Shown: positions 19,399 to 28,006 of the stretch, piece by piece | Layout: the number at the start of each line of letters is the position of its first letter | Position numbering within the stretch: position 1 is the stretch's first letter | Source of the DNA: an uncultured Burkholderiales bacterium | Lineage (GTDB): Bacteria > Pseudomonadota > Gammaproteobacteria > Burkholderiales > Burkholderiaceae_C | DNA length: 64,000 nt | NCBI GenBank assembly: GCA_903864315.1 | Contig: CAIPFK010000152.1 | Location: 62,001-126,000, forward strand | Direction of reading: 5' to 3' | The notes under the pieces: model-generated | Told to the model about the DNA's origin: nothing | The model's input: only the letters and a program-made list of their open reading frames with translations | Databases searched by the model: none | Made by a program: the position numbers and the translations under genes

Positions 19399-20243
19399 AG
19401 TCTGCCGCTTTCAACTTCATATCTCCTGCGCTTTTGTTAAACGCATTGGAGCTCCAAACGCAATACCCCAACTACAGTAAATTTCTGGGTGGCGGTCAAT
19501 CCATGGGCCCCATGCTCAATTTGAGACTGGCACAACCCGATCAATTGGTGAGCCTTCAACGCATCGCCGGACTCAAAGCCCATCGCCTTCAAGAGTCCAA
19601 GCTGTTTTTGGGGGCCTTGACAACCCATGCACAAATTGAAGACAAAGTGGTTCCAGACGTCACCCAAGGATTCATGCCCTATGTTGCGGCCAACATCGCC
19701 TACCGCGCCATTCGCAACCAGGGAACTCTGGGCGGCAGTTTGTGCCACGCCGATCCGGCCGCCGATTGGGTAAGCACCATGATGGTGTTGGACGCGACAG
19801 TGCACATGAGCCGCCTGGGCGCCAATGGGAACATGGAAACACGTCACATGGCGGTCAGTGACTTTATGCTAGGCGCTTTCACCACCGAGATTCATGAAGA
19901 CGAAATCCTCACGAACATCAGTATTTCGGCCTTTCCCCCTGACGCACACTGGGGGTACTATAAAATTTGTCAAAAACCAGGTGAATTTGCTCGCTCTATC
20001 GCGGCCGTTTTATCCATCGAAAGTCTTGGGGTGCATCGCATCGTGGTAGGTGCCACACACTCGAAGCCCATATTGATCAACGACGCCAAGCCACTTTTGC
20101 ACTCTTGTGACAAAGGGGCTATTCAAGTCACATTGCGTGAACATGGATTGGAGGCAGACGACTTTGAGTTTCAAAACCATGTGACCGCTGTTATCCGAGC
20201 CATTCGCATGGCTTCGATGCCTCACTCAGACCCTCATCATTAA
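19395..20243 (+). CDS. Molybdenum hydroxylase FAD-binding medium subunit
   Basis: LGGGQSMGPMLNLRLAQPDQLVSL and RNQGTLGGSLCHADPAADW FAD motifs; start at MKSAAFNF overlaps the upstream stop (ATGA). Confidence 0.92.
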   Translation: MKSAAFNFISPALLLNALELQTQYPNYSKFLGGGQSMGPMLNLRLAQPDQLVSLQRIAGLKAHRLQESKLFLGALTTHAQIEDKVVPDVTQGFMPYVAANIAYRAIRNQGTLGGSLCHADPAADWVSTMMVLDATVHMSRLGANGNMETRHMAVSDFMLGAFTTEIHEDEILTNISISAFPPDAHWGYYKICQKPGEFARSIAAVLSIESLGVHRIVVGATHSKPILINDAKPLLHSCDKGAIQVTLREHGLEADDFEFQNHVTAVIRAIRMASMPHSDPHH

Positions 20244-20256
20244 CCCACCAATCGCC

Positions 20257-20733
20257 ATGCAAACCATTGCCCTGAGTTTAGAAGTGAACGGTCAATTCGT
20301 TGAGCGCCAAATTCAAGTGCGTTCCAGTCTGGCTGATTTTTTGCGTGAGGACTTAAGGCTGTCGGGGACGAATTTGGGATGCGAGCATGGTGTGTGCGGG
20401 GCTTGTACCCTTGACATTGATGGAGCTCCCGCGCGCTCTTGCATCACCTTGGCAGCCAATTGCGAGGCCAAAAAGGTAAGAACCATTGAGGATTTTCAAA
20501 ACGATGAAGTGATGGCAGCCTTGAGGGACGCCTTTTCTAGGGAGCACGCACTTCAATGCGGTTATTGCACACCAGGCATGCTCATGACGGCTCGAGATAT
20601 CGTCATGCGAATTCCATTCGCAGATGAGGCTCGTGTGCGCAAGGAGTTGGCTGGCAATTTATGCCGCTGCACAGGTTACTCAGGCATCGTCAAAGCCATT
20701 ATGAGTGTTTTGGATGCTAGATCCAATCAATGA
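20257..20733 (+). CDS. Molybdenum hydroxylase small subunit with two [2Fe-2S] clusters
   Basis: GCEHGVCGACTLDIDG, CGYCTPGMLMTA, LCRCTGYSGIVKAI cysteine motifs. Confidence 0.95.
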   Translation: MQTIALSLEVNGQFVERQIQVRSSLADFLREDLRLSGTNLGCEHGVCGACTLDIDGAPARSCITLAANCEAKKVRTIEDFQNDEVMAALRDAFSREHALQCGYCTPGMLMTARDIVMRIPFADEARVRKELAGNLCRCTGYSGIVKAIMSVLDARSNQ

Positions 20734-20800
20734 CGCCAAAGAGCAAAAACAACCTGGAACGTGAGCAACAATTCTTGTCTCCAAAGCACATTTCGTTGCC

Positions 20801-22078
20801 ATGAATCAATTAGACCAACACATTCGTTTGGCGAATCAAAAAGCCATTGAAAAACTTCTAAGCGTGAGGCCACAACTGATCTCAGTGGGAAGTGCACTGT
20901 CGGCTCTGGGGCTCAAAAATTACACCATCTTGCATGCAGGGCCACCCTTAAAAGATGTTGAGAAACTGCCAAAAACCATTGAATCATCCATTGTATTGTC
21001 TGCACTTTATGAAGGATGGGCCAGCAATGAACAAGAGGCGTTGAAGCTCTTGCATCAAGGACTCATTGAGCTCAAACCTGCTCAAGATTTCCGATGTGTG
21101 ACACCACTGGCCGCCATGATCACGCCCAAAACCACTTTGCTGTGCGTCAATGATGCCAACTCCGACTTGCCTGCTTGTTTTGCTCCACTCTCCAGTGGCC
21201 CTGGACCCGATATCCGCTTTGGCACCAACAATCCCGAGGTGCTGAGCAGCCTTACACTGCGCGATACGCTCATCTTTAGCGCAATGAAGGCTGCTTTGAA
21301 TACGCCACTCGATCTCTTTCATTTTGCATCTCTAGGGCTGCAAGGCGGAGACGAGTTGCACTCAAGCACTGCAGCCGCCACCCAGGCACTGGGCTTAGAA
21401 ATTCACGACAGACTCACGCAAACTCAATTTGCCCATGACCAAATTCATATCGTGCAAGAGTTGATAAAAAGCAATCCCGGCTTTTTCTTAACCCCTTGGA
21501 TGGCCGCTTGCAAACTGATGCTCTCAAGCATCGAGGGCATCCCCTACTGCAGTTTCATCACTCGAATCGGCGGCAATGGCGAGTGCATGGGGTTATCAAT
21601 CTCACATGACCCAACGCTTTGGCACAAGCAAATGGCAACTCCTCCAATAGGAATGCGGTTTGGTCATGTCCATCAAACCGTCGAGGTCGAAGGCGTTGTG
21701 GGTGACAGCTGTGTGATTGATGCCATGGGTTTTGGAGGGCAAATCACCAGTGCGAGCCCCCAAGTCTTACTAACACTCCAAGAGCATTTACCCAAAGATT
21801 ACGCCCTTCGCGCGGCTCACATCATGAGCACCGATCACGATTATTTCTCCTCTTGCATGAGTCGCTCAAATGCTGAGCACGAAGCCCCAACAGCGCCGAA
21901 AGTGCGTTGTGGCTTGGATCTTTTGAAGATCATCCAAGGAAAATGTTATCCTTTGGTGAACATTGCCATGTTGGCGCATGATGGGACCCATGGCCTTTTG
22001 GGCAGAGGCTTGTACGAACTCGATCCATTGCTTTGTGACCAAGCAGCAAAACAGTTACCCACCCACTCTTCAATTTAA
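20801..22078 (+). CDS. DUF1116 family protein (YlbE/AllG-YahG-like)
   Basis: 425 aa; overall pattern, including ITRIGGNGECMGL and IVDAMGFGG-like segments, resembles YlbE/YahG. Confidence 0.7.
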   Translation: MNQLDQHIRLANQKAIEKLLSVRPQLISVGSALSALGLKNYTILHAGPPLKDVEKLPKTIESSIVLSALYEGWASNEQEALKLLHQGLIELKPAQDFRCVTPLAAMITPKTTLLCVNDANSDLPACFAPLSSGPGPDIRFGTNNPEVLSSLTLRDTLIFSAMKAALNTPLDLFHFASLGLQGGDELHSSTAAATQALGLEIHDRLTQTQFAHDQIHIVQELIKSNPGFFLTPWMAACKLMLSSIEGIPYCSFITRIGGNGECMGLSISHDPTLWHKQMATPPIGMRFGHVHQTVEVEGVVGDSCVIDAMGFGGQITSASPQVLLTLQEHLPKDYALRAAHIMSTDHDYFSSCMSRSNAEHEAPTAPKVRCGLDLLKIIQGKCYPLVNIAMLAHDGTHGLLGRGLYELDPLLCDQAAKQLPTHSSI

Positions 22079-22103
22079 TCGATTCCCTGAACCACTTTGC
22101 CCC

Positions 22104-22487
22104 ATGATCATCAATCAAAAAGAAACCTTGGAAGAATTGACGCGAGTCTTTGCCGAATACGAAACCGCCTTGGTCAACAATGATGTTCAGACCTTGGACC
22201 GTTTGTTTTGGAATAACCCTCTCACCATTCGATATGGTGCTGGTGAAAATTTGTATGGATACGATGAGATTCAAGCGTTTCGAAATGCCCGATCCCCCAA
22301 GGGGCTCAATAGAACCATCACCCAACAAGTGATCACCACCTATGGAGATGCGCTGGGGTGCTCACACATTGAATACGTCAACCTGAGCTCGGGTCGCGCT
22401 GGCCGACAAACGCAAACATGGATGAAGCATGAGGGACAATGGGTGGTGGTGAGTGCACATGTCTCATGGCTGGAACTGCCCAAATGA
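22104..22487 (+). CDS. AtzH/HpxZ-like protein (DUF3225, NTF2-like fold)
   Basis: FWNNPLTIRYGAGENLYGYDEIQAFRNAR...ITTYGDALGCSHIEY...GRAGRQTQTWMKHEGQWVVVSAHVSW. Confidence 0.8.
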   Translation: MIINQKETLEELTRVFAEYETALVNNDVQTLDRLFWNNPLTIRYGAGENLYGYDEIQAFRNARSPKGLNRTITQQVITTYGDALGCSHIEYVNLSSGRAGRQTQTWMKHEGQWVVVSAHVSWLELPK

Positions 22488-22507
22488 AATAGCCTCTCCA
22501 AACCCAG

Positions 22508-23014
22508 TTACAAAAATCGATCCAAGAGTTTTCGACTCAATCGATCCATGGCCGATAAATTCTTAATTAAAAATTGAACGCCATAGGCGTCTGAGACGAT
22601 GAGCGTATTGACATTCAAACGCTTGATGTCCTCCTCACCATTCAACAGCAACTGGGTGTAGCCTCGAGTGGTTTGAATTCGCCAATGACAAGGTGTGACA
22701 TAACCACTCACGGAATCCAATTTTAAAATCTCCGGCATGAATTCACGTCCTTGCAAGCACAGGGTCAACGCCTCTTTGAGCTCGCCGGAAAGACCGACCA
22801 AGGAATCAAACCAACAGAGTTCTTTGCCCTCGCGACTCAGTATTGACACACCTTCATCAGGACTCATGATGGGAAAGGCCCTGACCGCCGTCACGTGGTC
22901 ATGAACCTCGTGCTCGATGCTCAAATGCCAAACACCAAAAGCGTCGGCCCAAAGCTTTGGGGCATTGAGGTCCAATCGAGTTGAAGTGGGGGTTGAAGTT
23001 TCAGTGGATGACAT
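22508..23014 (-). CDS. DUF1854 family protein (cyanophycin-metabolism-associated)
   Basis: 168 aa; VRAFPIMSPDEGVSILSREGKELCWF, next to a DUF1854-type ABC exporter and cphA genes. Confidence 0.75.
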   Translation of the reverse strand: MSSTETSTPTSTRLDLNAPKLWADAFGVWHLSIEHEVHDHVTAVRAFPIMSPDEGVSILSREGKELCWFDSLVGLSGELKEALTLCLQGREFMPEILKLDSVSGYVTPCHWRIQTTRGYTQLLLNGEEDIKRLNVNTLIVSDAYGVQFLIKNLSAMDRLSRKLLDRFL

Positions 23015-23036
23015 GAATGAAATTTTCTAAATTCGC

Positions 23037-25400
23037 TCAAACCACTTGCGCGTTCAGCGCCAAATGATGCGACAAATCAACATGGGCTGTGGCGAGGGCA
23101 TCTTGGGCCTGCTGGGCCTGGGCTTCATAAAGGCGCCAGTAAGCACCTTGGGCTGCCAGCAATTCGTCATGCCCGCCCTCCTCAACTTTCACACCTTGCT
23201 CCAAGACGACCAATCGATCGGCGCGCTTCAAGGTCGAGAGTCTGTGCGCAATGGCGATGGTGGTTCTGCCCTTGACCAAGTTGTCCAATGCTTTTTGGAT
23301 TTCTTGCTCTGTTTCTGTGTCTACCGAGGATGTGGCTTCGTCCATGATCAAAATTTTGGGATTGATGAGCAAAGCGCGGGCGATGGAGATGCGTTGGCGC
23401 TCGCCGCCAGACAGTCCCTGTCCACGCTCCCCCACCAAGGAATCATAGCCTTGGGGTAATCGCAAGATGAATTCGTGAGCATGCGCCGCTCTGGCGGCAG
23501 AGATGATTTCTTGCCTGGAGGCGGTGCTTTTGCCATACGCGATGTTGTCCGCAATGGTGCCAAAAAACAGATAGGGCTCTTGCAAGACCAGGCCAATGTG
23601 ACTGCGGTATTGCGCCAAGGGAAACCGCCTGATGTCCACGCCGTCGACGCTGATTTGACCCTCGCTCAGGTCGTAAAAGCGACAAATCAAATTCACCAGG
23701 GTACTTTTACCCGAGCCACTTTGACCGACCAAGCCTATCATCTCACCGGGCTGAATATTCAAATCCAAATTTTTGATCACCAAACGATTGCCGTACCGAA
23801 ATGAGGCATTGGTGAGCCTGATCTCGCCTCGAACATGGGTGAGTGCAATCGGATCTTTGGGCTCAGGAACACTGGAGACGTGGTCCAAGATTTCAAAGAT
23901 ACGCTTGGTCCCTGCCGCTGCCTTTTGGGTATGCGAGACAATTCGACTCATTGAATCGAGTCGGGTATAAAAGCGACCAATGTAGGCCAAAAAGGCAGTC
24001 AACACGCCCACCGTGACTTTGTGCTGAGAAACTTGCCAAATCCCAAAGGCCCACACCACCAATAGACCTACTTCGGTCATCAAGGTGACTGTCGGGGAGA
24101 ACAAGGACCATAAAAAATTGATGCGGTCATTGACGGCCAAATTGTGCTTGTTGGCCTCTCTAAAGCGAGCACTCTCACGCCCCTCTTGGGCAAACGCTTT
24201 CACCACCCGAATACCAGGAATGGTGTCGGCCAGCACATTGGTGAGCTCGGACCAGACGCGGTCGATTTTCTCAAACCCCAATCTGAGCCTGTCTCTCACC
24301 ACATGAATGAGCCACCCAATGAAAGGCAGGGGCAGCAAAGTGGCCATGGCCAAATAGGGATCAATGCTGAACAAAATGAGGGACGTCATCACAATCATCA
24401 AAAAATCGGTCGCAAAATCCAACAAATGCAAGGACAAAAACACGCAAATGCGGTCTGTCTCCCCACCGATTCGGGTCATCAAGTCTCCCGTGCGACGCCC
24501 GCCAAAGTACTCCAAGGACAATTTCATCAAATGCTCATAAGCGGTGGTGCGCAAATCCGCTCCAATGCGCTCTGAGACCAATGCCAATATATAGGTTTTG
24601 ATCCACCCAAGGCCCCACGCCAATAAGGCCGCCCCCAACAATCCAAACAAGTACTTGGACACCGTTGAAGCTTCGATTTGTTGTCCGTTTTGAAATGGGA
24701 TCAACACCTCGTCCATGAGGGGCATGGTCAAATAAGGTGGCACCAAGGTGGCGGCGGTGGAACACAAGGTCAATCCAAACCCCAACGCCAATCGGGCACG
24801 GTATGGCTTTGCAAATCGCCAAAGCCTCAACAGCCCCCAAGTCGATGGAGTGCTGTCTTCAATGGCGCCTTCACCCGCTATCGATGGTGCTGAACAAACC
24901 TCACAGTGGCTTAGGCCGATCTTGACATCTTCACTACAACTCACGCATCGACCCGCAGTCTGCGCCCGAGTTTTCGCTTGCAAGTTCTGACTCAATGGGT
25001 TTGAAGCCAACTCCTGTGCCCTGGACACGGCCGCGTTCCACGCTTCTTGCAAAGACACGGCTTGGACATTGTGGGCCAAAGTAAAACGCCAACGGGCCAA
25101 TCGCTTTTGGGCATCGAGCAACTCCAAGGAGCCCACGCCGGCATAATCTTGGTGAACGAGTCTGGCCAAGCCTTCAATCGGGAAAACTTGGCAACCCCAA
25201 TCCGCGCTCAACGTAGCGCGCTCAGCAGGCATCCACGACAACAATCTCTCGTTGGTGGCCACCAAAAACCCTTGGATAAACTTTAAATCAAGACTCAAGT
25301 CAACTTCTAGCCACCCCAAAACGTTTTCATGGGTATGGAGTTGCGATTTGACCAAAGCATGCAGGCTTGGTGGCAAAGGAACTTGGCTAGACATGGACAT
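23037..25400 (-). CDS. ABC exporter, fused permease/ATPase (cyanophycin-metabolism-associated type) with N-terminal zinc-ribbon-like insert
   Basis: Walker A GLVGQSGSGKSTLVN, LSGGERQRISIARALL, ILIMDEATSSVD; N-terminal CVSC-X10-CEVC. Confidence 0.92.
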   Translation of the reverse strand: MSMSSQVPLPPSLHALVKSQLHTHENVLGWLEVDLSLDLKFIQGFLVATNERLLSWMPAERATLSADWGCQVFPIEGLARLVHQDYAGVGSLELLDAQKRLARWRFTLAHNVQAVSLQEAWNAAVSRAQELASNPLSQNLQAKTRAQTAGRCVSCSEDVKIGLSHCEVCSAPSIAGEGAIEDSTPSTWGLLRLWRFAKPYRARLALGFGLTLCSTAATLVPPYLTMPLMDEVLIPFQNGQQIEASTVSKYLFGLLGAALLAWGLGWIKTYILALVSERIGADLRTTAYEHLMKLSLEYFGGRRTGDLMTRIGGETDRICVFLSLHLLDFATDFLMIVMTSLILFSIDPYLAMATLLPLPFIGWLIHVVRDRLRLGFEKIDRVWSELTNVLADTIPGIRVVKAFAQEGRESARFREANKHNLAVNDRINFLWSLFSPTVTLMTEVGLLVVWAFGIWQVSQHKVTVGVLTAFLAYIGRFYTRLDSMSRIVSHTQKAAAGTKRIFEILDHVSSVPEPKDPIALTHVRGEIRLTNASFRYGNRLVIKNLDLNIQPGEMIGLVGQSGSGKSTLVNLICRFYDLSEGQISVDGVDIRRFPLAQYRSHIGLVLQEPYLFFGTIADNIAYGKSTASRQEIISAARAAHAHEFILRLPQGYDSLVGERGQGLSGGERQRISIARALLINPKILIMDEATSSVDTETEQEIQKALDNLVKGRTTIAIAHRLSTLKRADRLVVLEQGVKVEEGGHDELLAAQGAYWRLYEAQAQQAQDALATAHVDLSHHLALNAQVV

Positions 25401-25801
25401 TCAGTAAGGGGCAATTCGCAATGTTGAATAAAAAAGAATCCAAAGGGGGGCCCAAACTTCAGGTCAAGATGCTGGGTTGGCGCCATGGTGTTTGAACTCA
25501 CTGGCCATGATCAAAACCCTATAACGCCCCAAACCCCCATTGGGTTGACTTGCGCATCATTGTAGTCCCCATCCACCCCTTCGAAATTGACCACCACCCA
25601 CCCTTTTTAGCCGTCAAAGCAGCAGAAAGTCGATCAAAAAAAGTGATAATCAAGACCCTTGTCCTTTGTGGTGACACCAGTTGTCAAAAACCGCCAACCT
25701 CTCAAGTGCGAGGCAACACGATCAAATCGCATTTTGCCCATTGTGACTTGACTGTTTGTTAGGCTCACTCGTCATCATCCCTCCAACACAGAAACTGCAC
25801 C

Positions 25802-28006
25802 ATGTCACATCAAGACATTCAAATTCTCAAAATGCGCTATTTGAGCGGGCCCAACATCTGGACCTACCGCTCGGTGATTGAAGCTTGGGTTGATTTGGGT
25901 GAATTGGAGCAATTCCCCTCCAATTTGATTCCCGGCTTTTATGAGCGACTGACCACGTGGTTGCCTGGACTGATCGAGCACCGCTGTGGCATCGGTGAGC
26001 GAGGCGGCTTTTTGCTGCGTCTGAAAGATGGCACGTGGGCTGGTCACATCATGGAGCACGTGGCCCTTGAGTTGCAGACCTTGGCGGGTTTGGAGACTGG
26101 GTTTGGCAAAGCACGTGAGACCAGCACCTCAGGCATTTACAAAGTCGTCATTCGAGCGGCTCAAGAAGAGGTTGGCCGCCAAAGCTTGCTGATGGCCAAA
26201 GACTTGGTCATGGCGGCCATCAATGACACGCCCTTTGACATGATGACCACGGTCAAACAGATGAAGCGCTTGGTGGACAAATTGTGTTTGGGCCCCAGCA
26301 CCAATTGCATCGTCGAAGCGGCTGTTGCCAGGCGCATACCCAGCATTCGACTCACCGAAGGCAACTTGGTGCAACTTGGATACGGCAAGAAGCAACGCCG
26401 CATTTGGACCGCAGAGTCCGACCACACCAGTGCGATTGCCGAAAATATCTCCAGCGACAAAGATCTCACCAAGCAGTTGCTTCAAAACTGTGGCATCCCA
26501 GTCCCTGAAGGCTCCTTGGTGAACAGTCCAGAGGAAGCTTGGAGCGTGGCCCAAGACATTGGGCTGCCCGTGGTGATCAAACCCACCGACAACAACAATG
26601 GCATTGGTGTCTCCCTGGGGCTCAAGACCGAAGAGGGCGTCAAAGCGGCTTATCACATTGCCGATGCCGCTGGCTCAGAGGTACTGGTCGAGCGCTACAT
26701 CTTGGGTGACGAGCATCGTTTGCTGGTGGTGGGCAACCACTTGGTCGCTGCGACCAAGGGCGAAACCGTCAGCGTGATTGGAGACGGCGTGCACACGGTC
26801 TCCGAGCTGATCGAGCTTCAAATCAACTCAGACCCCAGGCGCGGACGGGAAGACCACTTCCCCATGGACATCATTCGTTTGAATGAAAACCCCCAAGATT
26901 TGCTACAAATCGAGAGCCAAGGCGTTAAACCTGAGACGGTCATTGAGAGTGCGCGAGAAATCATCGTCAAGCGCGACGGCAATTTGAACAACGACGTGAC
27001 CGATCTGGTTCACCCCGAGGTGGCAGCTGCCGTGTGTTTGGCCGCTCGCGTGGTGGGACTTGACATTGCAGGCATTGATTTGGTCGCCCAAGACATCTCC
27101 CGCCCCTTGAGTGAGCAAGGAGCGGCCATTGTTGAGGTGAATGCTGGCCCAGGCCTCTTGATGCATTTGAAGCCTCTCACTGGCAAACCCAGGCCTGTGG
27201 GACAAGCCATCATCGATCACTTGTTCTCCAAAAAAGAAAATGGGCGCATCCCCATTGTTGGCGTGCTGGGTTCGACACAAACCACCTTGCTCTCACACTT
27301 GATCACGTGGCTTGTTCACCTCTCAGGTCTTCGCGTTGGACTGGCCTGCCAAGAAGGCCTCTACATGGATCAGCGCAAAGTTCAATCCCAAGACGCTCGG
27401 GACTACGCCATTGGCGAGCGACTCCTCATCAACCGCACGCTCGAGGCGGCTATTTTTCAGACTTCGCCGTGGCATATTTTGCAAGACGGTTTGCCCTATG
27501 ACCGCTGTTTGGTGGGAGTCGTGACGGACATGAACCGGCAAGCCTGGGATTTGGACGATCATGACATCCACGACGAAGAGAAATTCAAGAGTGTCATGCG
27601 CACCCAAATTGACTTGGTTTTGAGCGAAGGCGTCAGTGTGCTCAATGCCCAGGATGAAAAGGTGTTGGAATTGGCCCGGTACAGCGATGGGGAGGTGATT
27701 CTTTACTCCACCGATTACAGCATCCAGGCCATCCAACAAAACCGCGCACAAGGTCGGCGCAGCGTCTACTTCCGAGATGGCCATGTCGTGCTGGCGCGCG
27801 GAGATCAAGAAACCTTGCTCTTTCACCTCGAGTTTCCACCCATTGCCGTGCGCATCCAACAAGATGGTTTTCAGTTGGAGACCATCTTGGCCGGTGTCGC
27901 CTGTGCTTGGGCGCTTGACATCGCGCCGTTGCTCATCAGAGCGGGCTTGAAAAATTTCGGCCAAACCACCAACGCTGTGCCACAAGAAGTTAGGACTCGT
28001 GCATGA
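25802..28006 (+). CDS. Cyanophycin synthetase-like protein with degenerate Mur-ligase domain (CphA'/CphA2-like)
   Basis: CphA N-terminal and ATP-grasp motifs (LGPSTNCIVEAA, KPTDNNNGIGVSL, VEVNAGPGLLMHLKP); P-loop degenerate (GSTQTT); 734 aa. Confidence 0.85.
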   Translation: MSHQDIQILKMRYLSGPNIWTYRSVIEAWVDLGELEQFPSNLIPGFYERLTTWLPGLIEHRCGIGERGGFLLRLKDGTWAGHIMEHVALELQTLAGLETGFGKARETSTSGIYKVVIRAAQEEVGRQSLLMAKDLVMAAINDTPFDMMTTVKQMKRLVDKLCLGPSTNCIVEAAVARRIPSIRLTEGNLVQLGYGKKQRRIWTAESDHTSAIAENISSDKDLTKQLLQNCGIPVPEGSLVNSPEEAWSVAQDIGLPVVIKPTDNNNGIGVSLGLKTEEGVKAAYHIADAAGSEVLVERYILGDEHRLLVVGNHLVAATKGETVSVIGDGVHTVSELIELQINSDPRRGREDHFPMDIIRLNENPQDLLQIESQGVKPETVIESAREIIVKRDGNLNNDVTDLVHPEVAAAVCLAARVVGLDIAGIDLVAQDISRPLSEQGAAIVEVNAGPGLLMHLKPLTGKPRPVGQAIIDHLFSKKENGRIPIVGVLGSTQTTLLSHLITWLVHLSGLRVGLACQEGLYMDQRKVQSQDARDYAIGERLLINRTLEAAIFQTSPWHILQDGLPYDRCLVGVVTDMNRQAWDLDDHDIHDEEKFKSVMRTQIDLVLSEGVSVLNAQDEKVLELARYSDGEVILYSTDYSIQAIQQNRAQGRRSVYFRDGHVVLARGDQETLLFHLEFPPIAVRIQQDGFQLETILAGVACAWALDIAPLLIRAGLKNFGQTTNAVPQEVRTRA

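Noticed and set aside
17008-20733. Aerobic CO dehydrogenase (coxLMS)
   Set aside because: LMS subunits are present but the loop is PYRGVAR, not AYXCSFR, and no coxDEF-type accessory genes are seen.
25550-25762. 70-aa plus-strand ORF upstream of the cphA pair
   Set aside because: No motifs; lies in the divergent promoter region.
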